DNA from: JAADHY01 sp964428935
GTDB taxonomy: Bacteria; Planctomycetota; Planctomycetia; Planctomycetales; Planctomycetaceae
Reading direction: 5' to 3'
Assembly: GCA_964428935.1 (NCBI GenBank)
Contig: CAYSAG010000305.1
Coordinates: 1 to 6,269, forward strand
Length of the DNA stretch: 6,269 nucleotides
Part shown: positions 1 through 5,973 of the stretch, in pieces
Numbering within the stretch: position 1 is the first letter of the stretch
How the letters are laid out: the number at the start of each line of letters is the position of its first letter
The notes under the pieces: generated by a model
Seen by the model: the letters and a program-made list of their open reading frames with translations, nothing else
Databases searched by the model: none
Told to the model about the DNA's origin: nothing
Program-made: the position numbers and the translations under genes

Positions 1-526
1 TGGCTCGAATGCTGAAAAACGACGTCTCGCCTTGACCGGCCGCTGCGCTGGGCAGGGAGCCGCGAACGCCCGGCGCGCTGAGCAGCTCGTCCGGACGCGT
101 CGGCAAGGCCGACAACGCCGGACTGCCGGCACCGACCACTTTCGGCGTGTCCACTTTGGGAAGCTGCAGCAGCTCCAGCAGGTCCGAGTCGACTTCGTCC
201 GGCACCGGCTTGGGCTGCTGTTCGTCGGACGCTTGGAGCTGCGGCTGCTGCTGCGACTGCTGCTCGGCCAGCGTCGGCTGTGGACTGGGCGACTCGACCG
301 GCTTCAAGTAAATGCCCACTTCGCGGTACTCCGCCTCGCCCGGCCCCACCGGTCCGGCCGGGCCGCAGCTTCGGAGCGTCGTGGCCAGACAGACCCACAG
401 TCCAACGTGAAAGACCACCGACAGCAACCAACTGGGCAGCGACGGGGTCCCTTCGCGCACACGAATGGCCATTCGCTGCGGAAGCGAAAGGCGAACCGTT
501 TGGGGCTGAGACTTCGCTCGGGACAT
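1..526 (-). CDS. Membrane-anchored protein, N-terminal part; probable vWA-like protein cut by the left edge
   Basis: The reverse strand is open from an ATG at 526-524 to the left edge: 175 codons with no stop. Residues 1-31 are polar and basic. A hydrophobic helix at about 32-50 (PSWLLSVVFHVGLWVCLATT) looks like an uncleaved inner-membrane anchor. A Pro/Gln-rich linker with runs of Gln (about 77-108) follows, then an acidic stretch, EVDSDLLELLQLPKVDTPKV. The last visible residues, GQGETSFFSIRA, resemble the strand that in planctomycete vWA proteins leads into the D-x-S-x-S metal site (pattern GxTSFFGIxAxGxxFVYVxDxSGSM, from memory). The metal site would lie just outside the window, so the assignment is inference. 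A TonB-like anchored protein is the main alternative. The start is 36 bases below the stop of the upstream LolA-like gene, so the two are probably co-transcribed. Only a weak GGTGGG precedes the ATG. Confidence 0.82.
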   Translation of the reverse strand, partial: MSRAKSQPQTVRLSLPQRMAIRVREGTPSLPSWLLSVVFHVGLWVCLATTLRSCGPAGPVGPGEAEYREVGIYLKPVESPSPQPTLAEQQSQQQPQLQASDEQQPKPVPDEVDSDLLELLQLPKVDTPKVVGAGSPALSALPTRPDELLSAPGVRGSLPSAAAGQGETSFFSIRA

Positions 527-562
527 GAAACCCACCGTCGCGGCTACCGAGTTGCTCGCTGT

Positions 563-1609
563 TCAGCCGCCGTCGGGCGAGTCAGCCGACCCGGCCTGGT
601 CGTCCGGCGACGCGGTTAATTCTTCGAGGAACCGGTCGGTGATGTCCACCGGCAGAATGCCCTCGGGCGGAACAAACCGAAACGTGTCCTCTGGCACGTA
701 GGTTCGCAGGACGACACCGGTGAAGTCCAGCGTGGCCATGGGTCGCAGCAGTCCCTCCGGCCCGGCCTTCAGGTACAGGAACCGACGAGGAAAGTAGGCC
801 TGGTCGACGTAGATTCGCACGGCGTCGGGAACGTACTCCGGCAGCCGGTCGCTGCCTTTCTCCGCCAGCTCGTTCAGCTTCTTCCGCCACGACTCGGACC
901 ACGTCCCCTCGACGACCAAAAGACGACGTCCCTGAACCGTCTCGGTTCGGACCGGCTGCAAGGTCATGCTTCGCTCGACGGCAGCTAGCAGCCCCGACAA
1001 CCCGCCCAGCCCGAGCTCGGCGACCAGAAGGTTTTGTGGCCGCTCCACGTGAGCCACGGCGGTTCGCAAGATTTGTTTGACGTCGCGCCGGGTCACTCGC
1101 ACCTTCTGCCCCACCCGCACCTGCGAAAACAGCACCTGGCCGTCACACACGTCCAGCCGCTCGGCCTGCGTCGTGCCGACCCGCACCGACAGCTCGAGCC
1201 GAAGCCGCAGGTCTTGTCCCTGAAAGTACCGACCGGTGACACGAAACTTGCGCGGGCCCACGACGACGGTCTGTCGAATGTCGGCGCGAAACGGCTGGTA
1301 GTCAATCAACTTCTGCCGGACCAACTGCAGCAACTGGCGGCCGGGGACCGGCGACTGCTCCGGCGTCGGCTGGGCCTGCGGTTCGTCCGACTCGTGCAAG
1401 TCCGACGGGCTGACCAGCCGCGGCGGCTGTCGTTCGTCGGTCTCGAAGTCCACCGGCCGCACTGGGGGCAGAGCGTCGTCCCGGTCGTCGGGTGTGTTGG
1501 CGGACGCGGCCGGCCGGGTTGGAGGAGCGGTCTCGGCCAACAGCCACGCGGTAGCCAGTGCGGTCAGCAGCAGAGCGGCCGTCCATGTCAATTTGGGCAG
1601 GTTTTTCAT
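563..1609 (-). CDS. Membrane-anchored or secreted LolA-like protein (348 aa)
   Basis: I chose the ATG at 1609 because it gives a clean export signal: MKNLPK, then a hydrophobic helix at about residues 8-26. The frame stays open upstream to 1768, but that part has no protein-like composition. Residues 27-90 are a Pro/Asp/Glu-rich linker, probably disordered. From about 91 to 330 there is a beta-rich domain with alternating short strands: FRVTGRYFQGQDLRLRLELS, then LDVCDGQVLFSQ, a Gly/Leu-rich helix ELGLGGLSGLLAAVERSM, RRLLVVEGTWSESW, VPDAVRIYVDQAYFPRRFLY, TLDFTGVVL and FRFVPPEGILPV. The ending, a strand followed by a 'FRFVPPEG' turn, is characteristic of LolA/LppX-fold proteins (outer-membrane lipoprotein carrier family), in which a half-barrel binds acyl chains. 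This protein is longer than LolA and seems to keep a membrane tether, so a chaperone role in lipoprotein transport is only a guess. One Cys (about residue 155) lies in the domain. It is the first gene of a leftward pair and is divergent from the lipoprotein gene at 1924. Confidence 0.9.
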   Translation of the reverse strand: MKNLPKLTWTAALLLTALATAWLLAETAPPTRPAASANTPDDRDDALPPVRPVDFETDERQPPRLVSPSDLHESDEPQAQPTPEQSPVPGRQLLQLVRQKLIDYQPFRADIRQTVVVGPRKFRVTGRYFQGQDLRLRLELSVRVGTTQAERLDVCDGQVLFSQVRVGQKVRVTRRDVKQILRTAVAHVERPQNLLVAELGLGGLSGLLAAVERSMTLQPVRTETVQGRRLLVVEGTWSESWRKKLNELAEKGSDRLPEYVPDAVRIYVDQAYFPRRFLYLKAGPEGLLRPMATLDFTGVVLRTYVPEDTFRFVPPEGILPVDITDRFLEELTASPDDQAGSADSPDGG

Positions 1610-1818
1610 GTTCCGCCGAAAATGTCGGATTTGCCAAAGATTCGACCCGGAACAGCCGATCAAAAACAACAACGCAACGTTCAACGGTTGCACGTGCTTG
1701 TCGACGCAAAGGGAATTGCGCGGCAAGCCGGCAGGGTCTGTGCGGGCCGCACCCGACGGCAGCGACACGGTCAGGGAGGACGCGGTGTCCGGTCGGGCTG
1801 CGGCCGGTTCGGCTGACC

Positions 1819-1849
1819 AAGCCGCGCGGAGCTTGCTGCGCAGCGGCTT
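1819..1849. repeat. Inverted repeat, possible operator or leader hairpin
   Basis: AAGCCGC at 1819-1825 pairs with GCGGCTT at 1843-1849. The stem continues as GCG (1826-1828) with CGC (1839-1841) after one bulged A at 1842, leaving a 10-base loop. AGCCG at 1820-1824 can instead pair with CGGCT at 1810-1814 around a 5-base loop, so two mutually exclusive hairpins are possible. No T tract follows on either strand, so it is not an intrinsic terminator. Its place between the divergent genes fits a regulator site or a 5' leader structure of the leftward mRNA. Chance pairing in G+C-rich DNA cannot be excluded. Confidence 0.35.
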
Positions 1850-1852
1850 CGA

Positions 1853-1882
1853 ATCTTAGCGATTTCGAAACAATCTGGTCGA
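1853..1882 (-). promoter_or_regulatory. Weak sigma-70-like promoter candidate for the leftward pair
   Basis: On the reverse strand, TCGACC (1882-1877) is followed after 18 bases by TAAGAT (1858-1853). Each box matches its consensus at 4 of 6 positions. The -10 box sits in the context TCGCTAAGATTC, which resembles TCGCTAGACTC at the right-edge candidate. Transcription would begin near 1846 and give a leader of roughly 240 bases before the ATG at 1609. The matches are modest, so this is a candidate only. Confidence 0.28.
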
Positions 1883-1908
1883 CAGCAATTCGGGTGAGGT
1901 CTCTGGTC

Positions 1909-1914
1909 GAGGGG
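1909..1914 (+). promoter_or_regulatory. Shine-Dalgarno-like site that supports the start at 1924
   Basis: GAGGGG lies 9 bases before the ATG at 1924. It is the best ribosome-binding-like sequence in the window. It supports 1924 over upstream in-frame starts back to 1558, in agreement with the lipoprotein signal that begins exactly there. Confidence 0.5.
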
Positions 1915-1923
1915 ACGCGTGGA

Positions 1924-3108
1924 ATGAAACACTACTTCTTGTTTCTCTGCACACTGGCCATTGTCTGCGTCGGCTGTCAAATCGACGGGCAGCAGCTTGT
2001 CGACCGCGGCGAGTACTACGCTCCACCGGCGGCCATGCTGGAGCGTCCCGGGCCCATGGTCGACGGGCCGGGACCGGGCGTCTTGCCGCTGGTGGCGCAG
2101 CCGCCTGCCCGCCCCTTCGCGACCAAAACGACACAGATTCGCTTCGTCGGCCCGAAAGGAATGCAAATCGGTTGGCAGGTCGACGACCGGTTCGCCGAAA
2201 ACCAACTGACGGCGCCGGCTCGGTACAACTTCGAACAGGGAGCCACCTACCGGCTGAAGCTGACCAACATTCCCGGCCGCGAAGGGCTGGTCCTGTACCC
2301 AACGCTGCAGATTTACCCGGCCGAGCCGACGACAGACGCCTACCTGGCTCACAACTGCGTCCCGATTGAAATCACCGACGAAGACCTGGACCAGGTGGAG
2401 AGCAACAACTTCGTGACGAAAGTCATTTACCTGCCCGACCCGAAGTTCCAAGAACTGGCCATTGCCGGAGTGGAGACGTTGGTGTCGACGCGGTTGGAGC
2501 CGGGCGTGGACCCGGTCGCCGAGGCGGACAAGCGGGGAACCATTCTGGCCGTGCTGCGAATGGGCAACATGGACCTGGAAGTCCCCACGACCGCGTCCGC
2601 CGCTCCTCAACCCGGCGACTCGCAAGCTCAGGCCGACCAGGCCGGTTCGGTCCAGACCGTCTCTTACGAAGTTCTTGACGGCAACGCAGGCCAGTTCGTC
2701 GCTCCGACTCCCATTTCCCGAATGGCCGAGACCGAAGGTGGCATTCCAGCGCCGACCATGGTCGCGGCGGGAGGCCCAGCCGGACAACCGGCCTACAGCC
2801 CCATTTCGGGTGCGCCCGGCATGCCCGTTTGGGGACAGCCCATCACCGCAACCCCAATCGGTCTGCCCGGACCTCCCGCACTCCCGCTGGGCAAGCCGGC
2901 CAGCCTGAAGCGGCACACCATTCGGAACCTGACCAAGACCGAACTGCCGAAGCCGGCCGACGAGCTGCTCATTGACGTCAAACACACACCGGGCCTGCGA
3001 ATGCCCGAACCGGTCAAGCACATTCAGTACGTCGAAAAACACCCGGACTACAGCCCGGGACAGGTCGCTTACCCGAAGTGGTACCTGTACCCGCCCGTGG
3101 CTCAGTGA
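1924..3108 (+). CDS. Predicted lipoprotein with a planctomycete-type beta-rich domain and a proline-rich C-terminal half (394 aa)
   Basis: No named family was recognised. The start at 1924 gives MKHYFLFLCTLAIVCVGC, a short lipoprotein signal with lipidation expected at Cys18. The -3 position is Cys rather than the usual Leu, so the lipobox is slightly irregular. Gln at +2 would favour the outer membrane under the enterobacterial sorting rule, which may not hold here. Residues about 66-220 form a compact domain, with TQIRFVGPKGMQIGWQ, TYRLKLTNIPGREGLVLYPT, VTKVIYLPDP and AEADKRGTILAVLRMGN as its clearest segments. This domain is paralogous to that of the next gene (3430-4227). Residues about 221-325 are Pro/Gly/Ala/Gln-rich and probably disordered. 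The final 65 residues regain charged and aromatic character and end KWYLYPPVAQ, perhaps a second small module. No catalytic motif is visible, so a structural or surface role is likelier. An intrinsic terminator lies 190 bases after the stop. Confidence 0.92.
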   Translation: MKHYFLFLCTLAIVCVGCQIDGQQLVDRGEYYAPPAAMLERPGPMVDGPGPGVLPLVAQPPARPFATKTTQIRFVGPKGMQIGWQVDDRFAENQLTAPARYNFEQGATYRLKLTNIPGREGLVLYPTLQIYPAEPTTDAYLAHNCVPIEITDEDLDQVESNNFVTKVIYLPDPKFQELAIAGVETLVSTRLEPGVDPVAEADKRGTILAVLRMGNMDLEVPTTASAAPQPGDSQAQADQAGSVQTVSYEVLDGNAGQFVAPTPISRMAETEGGIPAPTMVAAGGPAGQPAYSPISGAPGMPVWGQPITATPIGLPGPPALPLGKPASLKRHTIRNLTKTELPKPADELLIDVKHTPGLRMPEPVKHIQYVEKHPDYSPGQVAYPKWYLYPPVAQ

Positions 3109-3298
3109 GCGGAGCCGAGCGGCGGGGCAGGGCGACGCGCGGGCGGACGGAAGACGCGACTTGCCAGTCCACACCCCCGCGTGCCAACCCCGCTGGTCGC
3201 TCCAGCCGACCAACCACCTCGACCCGGGCTCACAAACCGAACCGAAAACACGCCTGTCGGAAAACGCACACACAGTTGACGTCACTGGAAGCCACCGC

Positions 3299-3336
3299 TG
3301 GGGCGACGGACCGGCCAGAACCGCCGCCCCGTTTTT
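3299..3336 (+). terminator. Rho-independent terminator after the first lipoprotein gene
   Basis: GGGGCG (3300-3305) pairs with CGCCCC (3325-3330). A T-G wobble (3299 with 3331) can extend the base, and CGG (3307-3309) pairs with CCG (3321-3323) past a single mismatch. The run TTTTT (3332-3336) follows directly. The G+C-rich stem plus U tract is the classical layout for rightward transcription. It stands between two related genes, so it may cut or attenuate read-through into the gene at 3430. Confidence 0.7.
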
Positions 3337-3341
3337 CTGAC

Positions 3342-3366
3342 CGCCTCGGCCAACCGCCCCGAGGCG
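3342..3366. repeat. 8-bp hairpin between the paralogues
   Basis: CGCCTCGG at 3342-3349 is perfectly complementary to CCGAGGCG at 3359-3366, with a 9-base loop. It starts 6 bases after the T tract of the preceding terminator and has no T tract of its own. It could stabilise a processed 5' end of the downstream message, bind a regulator, or be chance. Confidence 0.4.
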
Positions 3367-3429
3367 ACTCCACACCGAGACAACCGATTCGTCGCCGAGC
3401 TTCAGTCCACAAGCCAGACCGTGACACGA

Positions 3430-4227
3430 ATGAACTGGTCCGTGCCGAACAAGCCGCTGTTGTTGGCTCGACTGCTGACCGCCGTGCTCCTGTCACTGGC
3501 CACGCCGGCCGCGGCCCAGCGTCCCGCCGGCACCTACCACCTGCTCGACCCGCTCCGCACGCCACCGGGACTGGCCGGCGTGTGGAGTGCCGAGCTGAGC
3601 GGCCAAGAGGCGGGTGGGTTGGCCCCGTCCGAACAGACCGTTTGGTACCAACCCGTGCGGTTTACTCTACCGTCCACGGGCCGGGTCACCTTCTACCCGG
3701 GCAGCCCGGACAACGCCGTCACGGTCGACGCACCCGCTCAGGTCGGGCTGCTGGTCGGGCGGACGTACCGAATTCGGTTGAGCGACATGCCTGAGTTTCC
3801 CGGCGTCGAGCTTTACCCGTCCATTGAAATGCTCGACCGCCTGCACCCGCCGCCGGGCTACGAACAGCAGTTCCCGATTCCCGTCGACTTCTCGGCGGAC
3901 GAGATTCAGTTGGCGTTGAAGGGTCACTTGGTGACGCGAGTCGTCTACTTGGAGCAGCCGCAGGTGGCCCTGCCGGCCGCGGCGACCCACCTCGTGCGCA
4001 CGGTGCCGCCGTCGGTGAACGTGTTGGCCGAGGCCGACCGGCTCGGACGACCGCTGCTCATCATTCGTCTGGGTGGACGGCAACCACTGTCGCAGACCGA
4101 CCGGGCGTTTTTCGGCGTCTGCCCGCCGTTGTCCAACCCGCGGACGGTGGCCGCCGAGAACCGGGTCGACGAACCGAGCCTCAAGCCGACTGAACCTAAG
4201 GAGCCAACTGCGAAAGAAAAGCGTTAG
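3430..4227 (+). CDS. Secreted paralogue of the preceding lipoprotein's N-terminal domain (265 aa)
   Basis: Start ATG at 3430; an in-frame GTG at 3421 would add three residues. The N-terminus is a classical cleavable signal peptide: basic/polar to residue 14, hydrophobic LLTAVLLSLATP, and a signal peptidase I site after AAA (about 27-29), with no lipobox. The mature protein carries the same domain as the gene at 1924: TYRIRLSDMPEFPGVELYPS aligns with TYRLKLTNIPGREGLVLYPT, LVTRVVYLEQP with FVTKVIYLPDP, and AEADRLGRPLLIIRLGG with AEADKRGTILAVLRMGN, in the same order and with similar spacing. The N-terminal part of the domain is less alike. The tail (about 236-265) is charged and rich in Lys/Glu/Pro, ending PTEPKEPTAKEKR. 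The long proline-rich region of the paralogue is missing. No enzymatic motif is visible and the family is unnamed to me. No Shine-Dalgarno sequence precedes the start. Confidence 0.9.
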   Translation: MNWSVPNKPLLLARLLTAVLLSLATPAAAQRPAGTYHLLDPLRTPPGLAGVWSAELSGQEAGGLAPSEQTVWYQPVRFTLPSTGRVTFYPGSPDNAVTVDAPAQVGLLVGRTYRIRLSDMPEFPGVELYPSIEMLDRLHPPPGYEQQFPIPVDFSADEIQLALKGHLVTRVVYLEQPQVALPAAATHLVRTVPPSVNVLAEADRLGRPLLIIRLGGRQPLSQTDRAFFGVCPPLSNPRTVAAENRVDEPSLKPTEPKEPTAKEKR

Positions 4228-4380
4228 AGGACGGAGCCGTTGGTCCAGCTCGAACGGCAGCCGAACCTTTTCGGAACGAGTCACGGTCGACACACGCGAA
4301 ACCCAGACGCGCACGAAAGCAGACACACGCAGGAACCCCAAAACCTGCTCCGGCGAAAAACGGAACAACAGACACGGCCA
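4228..4380 (+). other. T-depleted leader before the DUF11 lipoprotein gene
   Basis: The 153-base gap contains no gene and no promoter-like T/A-rich element, which suggests that the DUF11 gene is co-transcribed with the gene ending at 4227. From 4288 to 4380 only 2 of 93 bases are T (both in CCTGCTCC), and the stretch is rich in A and C, so the RNA would be largely unstructured. GCCGTT (4236-4241) can pair with AACGGC (4253-4258), and CCGAA (4261-4265) with TTCGG (4270-4274); neither is a good terminator. Confidence 0.5.
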
Positions 4381-5973
4381 ATGATTTCTCGTCAGTGTCA
4401 ACCAGGTGCCAGCGGCGTCAGAAAGAGTCGCCGCGTGCGGACAGCCCGAACCGGCACGGCCATTCGTTTGCTGTTGGCGACCGCTGCGGCCATGGCTCTC
4501 TCCTCTTGCGTGGCCGTGCGGTTTCCGTCCGTGGCAGCGGGCCGGCCCGTGGTGCGACTGGGGGCGAGCACGCGCGTCGACGACCCGTTCCTTCGGCCTG
4601 CCGCGGAAACGGTTGCTACTACCAAAGTCGGTTCGGCCGCTCCGGCCAGCGCCCAGACGGTCGTCCGACCCCAGTCGGCTGACCCGGTCGGCTGGCACGC
4701 AACGTCCGCGCCGAGCCGTGCGTCGGACGAAGAAGACGTGGCCGTGGTGCGAATTGTGTCGCCCCCGCGGCCGACGACCGTGGTCCGAGCAGTCGGCTCG
4801 AGCCGGCCTTCCGCGACGGTGCGGCTGACGGCCGCGGCCGGCATGGGTCGACTTACGTCCGCCGGCAGCACGGCCGTCTCGGACCGGGCGACCGTCTTCT
4901 ACCCGGCGGAACCGCGAACGCCGCTCGGTTCAGAGCACGCCGCCACAGCGACCACGTCGTCCGGCTCGGTGAGCCGCACGGGGGCGACGGGCTGGGTGGA
5001 AAGCTCGTTGCGGGACGGCACGCCGACGGTGCAAGCTCCCGCACTGCCCGAAGCCGCTCTGCTCTACCCCGACGAGTACCTCTTCGACGGCGGAGACCGC
5101 GGGTCACCGATTCACTACGGCCTGTACCACCGGCTTGGGGTCGAGACCGAAGACACAATTGCTGAGTTCGTCGACGACGAGGGCAAACGGCACGTGCGAG
5201 CGACCAACCGCGTCGCCGTCTACGCTCCGCGCTTCGGCTCGGTCCGCACGGTCAGCGTGGTGGGAGCCGGCACGGGTGTGGAGCACCTGGCCAGCGCTCG
5301 CGACCTCAGCCGCAACGCCAGCCTGTCGGTCCAAACCGCCTGGTCGCAGTACGACAAGCACCTCGCGGCAGGGAACGTGCGAGTCCGTTCGCGAGCCAGC
5401 GGCCTGCAGGTGCAACGCACTCCGGCCAACACGGCCGCGTCGCTGCGGCTCGCTCAGAACCAAAGGCTCTTGTACGCCTTCGAGGACGTCGCGTTCGTGC
5501 GCACGGGCGAGTTTGACCGAGCCAACGAAGCTCGCTTGAGCTACTACGTGGCGGCGGCCGCCGAATGGACTCGCCGCCAGTACCCGGTCATTTCCGCCTC
5601 GGCCGGTTCGCTGCAGGAGGTCTACAGCCGGTTCAAGCCCGAAGAGCTGGTCGGGCTGGAGACCAAACACAAGCGGAAAGGCGACCTCCGCATTGTGAAG
5701 CTGGCCGACAAACAGGTCGCTCGCCCCGGCGACGTCATTACCTTCACCATTCGTTACGACAACCTGGGCGACCGCGAGCTGCGAAACGTGCGAATTGTCG
5801 ACAACCTGACGCCGCGCCTGCAGTTCCTCGAAGACAGTGCGACGTCCGACCGACCGGGCACGGTCAACATTTCGGACAACGGCGAAGGAAGTGTGGTGCT
5901 GGAGTTTGTGCTGGACGACCCGCTGCCCGGCCACGAAGGAGGCGTCATTACGTTCCAGGCTCGGGTTCGCTGA
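4381..5973 (+). CDS. DUF11-domain lipoprotein of planctomycete type (530 aa)
   Basis: From the ATG at 4381 the protein has a basic N-region, a hydrophobic stretch AIRLLLATAAAMALSSC, and a good lipobox (L-S-S-C, Cys43). The N-region is long; a GTG at 4435, preceded by AGAAAGAG, would give a more usual signal of about 25 residues. The frame is also open upstream to 4240, but that part is not protein-like. Residues about 50-220 are Ala/Val/Thr/Ser/Arg-rich and probably a disordered stalk. Residues about 228-292 contain DEYLFDGGDRGSP, EDTIAEFVDDEGKRHV and NRVAVYAPRFGSVRTV, motifs I associate with planctomycete DUF11 proteins. A mixed region follows (about 293-430). Residues about 435-530 form one DUF11 repeat (TIGR01451-like, Ig-like beta sandwich): KLADKQVARPGDVITFTIRY, NLGDRELRNVRIVDNLTPRL and GGVITFQARVR. 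Such repeats occur in surface and adhesion proteins. The only Cys residues are in the N-terminal 43, so disulfide cross-linking as in chlamydial OmcB is excluded. It closes the rightward cluster. Confidence 0.93.
   Translation: MISRQCQPGASGVRKSRRVRTARTGTAIRLLLATAAAMALSSCVAVRFPSVAAGRPVVRLGASTRVDDPFLRPAAETVATTKVGSAAPASAQTVVRPQSADPVGWHATSAPSRASDEEDVAVVRIVSPPRPTTVVRAVGSSRPSATVRLTAAAGMGRLTSAGSTAVSDRATVFYPAEPRTPLGSEHAATATTSSGSVSRTGATGWVESSLRDGTPTVQAPALPEAALLYPDEYLFDGGDRGSPIHYGLYHRLGVETEDTIAEFVDDEGKRHVRATNRVAVYAPRFGSVRTVSVVGAGTGVEHLASARDLSRNASLSVQTAWSQYDKHLAAGNVRVRSRASGLQVQRTPANTAASLRLAQNQRLLYAFEDVAFVRTGEFDRANEARLSYYVAAAAEWTRRQYPVISASAGSLQEVYSRFKPEELVGLETKHKRKGDLRIVKLADKQVARPGDVITFTIRYDNLGDRELRNVRIVDNLTPRLQFLEDSATSDRPGTVNISDNGEGSVVLEFVLDDPLPGHEGGVITFQARVR

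Larger units (their letters stand above)
1610..1923. promoter_or_regulatory. Divergent intergenic region
   Basis: This 314-base stretch lies between the two divergent starts and must hold the promoters for both directions if they are local. Long reading frames cross it on both strands, but the export signals at 1609 (leftward) and 1924 (rightward) mark the likely starts. It contains the inverted repeat at 1819-1849, a weak leftward promoter candidate at 1853-1882, and a smaller pair of 5-base inverted arms (GCAAC at 1674-1678 and GTTGC at 1687-1691). I found no convincing rightward sigma-70-type promoter. Part of it (about 1640-1690) is A+T-richer than its surroundings. Confidence 0.5.
3109..3429. 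other. Intergenic region with an internal terminator and a second hairpin
   Basis: This 321-base stretch separates the two paralogues and shows no credible gene. Open frames on both strands are arginine/proline-rich shadows. It holds an intrinsic terminator at 3299-3336 and an 8-base-pair hairpin, CGCCTCGG (3342-3349) with CCGAGGCG (3359-3366), without a T tract. TTGACG at 3276-3281, inside the palindrome TGACGTCA (3277-3284), resembles a -35 box but has no -10 partner at 16-18 bases. I found no clear promoter for the gene at 3430. Confidence 0.5.

Noticed and set aside
32..619. Rightward open frame of 195 codons at the left end
   Set aside because: The reverse strand carries a better protein here, with a membrane helix and a linker in an operon-like position. 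The forward frame is Arg/Leu-rich with no recognisable feature.
1674..1691. GCAAC/GTTGC inverted arms as an operator
   Set aside because: The arms are only 5 bases and the full 18-base palindrome matches at 12 positions, too weak to call.
1610..1768. Upstream extension of the LolA-like gene, including a lipobox-like LFLIGCSG
   Set aside because: Starting upstream would put a second hydrophobic signal (residues 8-26 of the chosen form) inside the protein. The lipobox-like run comes from an A+T-richer noncoding stretch and is probably chance.
1558..1923. Upstream in-frame extension of the first lipoprotein gene
   Set aside because: The frame is open, but the lipoprotein signal begins exactly at the ATG at 1924 and GAGGGG precedes it at proper distance.
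3277..3284. TGACGTCA palindrome as a regulator site, and TTGACG (3276-3281) as a -35 box
   Set aside because: No -10 box occurs at 16-18 bases, and a single 8-base palindrome is expected by chance at this scale.
1771..3375. Long reverse-strand open frame (534 codons) opposite the lipoprotein gene
   Set aside because: Its translation is Arg/Gly/Val-rich without domain character, and it lies antisense to a gene with a clear lipoprotein signal. Long shadow frames are common in G+C-rich DNA with C/G-ending codons.
4240..4380. Upstream in-frame extension of the DUF11 gene
   Set aside because: It would place about 90 polar residues before the signal sequence and lipobox, which does not fit export.
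3667..4698. Reverse-strand open frame (343 codons)
   Set aside because: It crosses two rightward genes with supported signal peptides and reads as Arg/His/Gly-rich noise.
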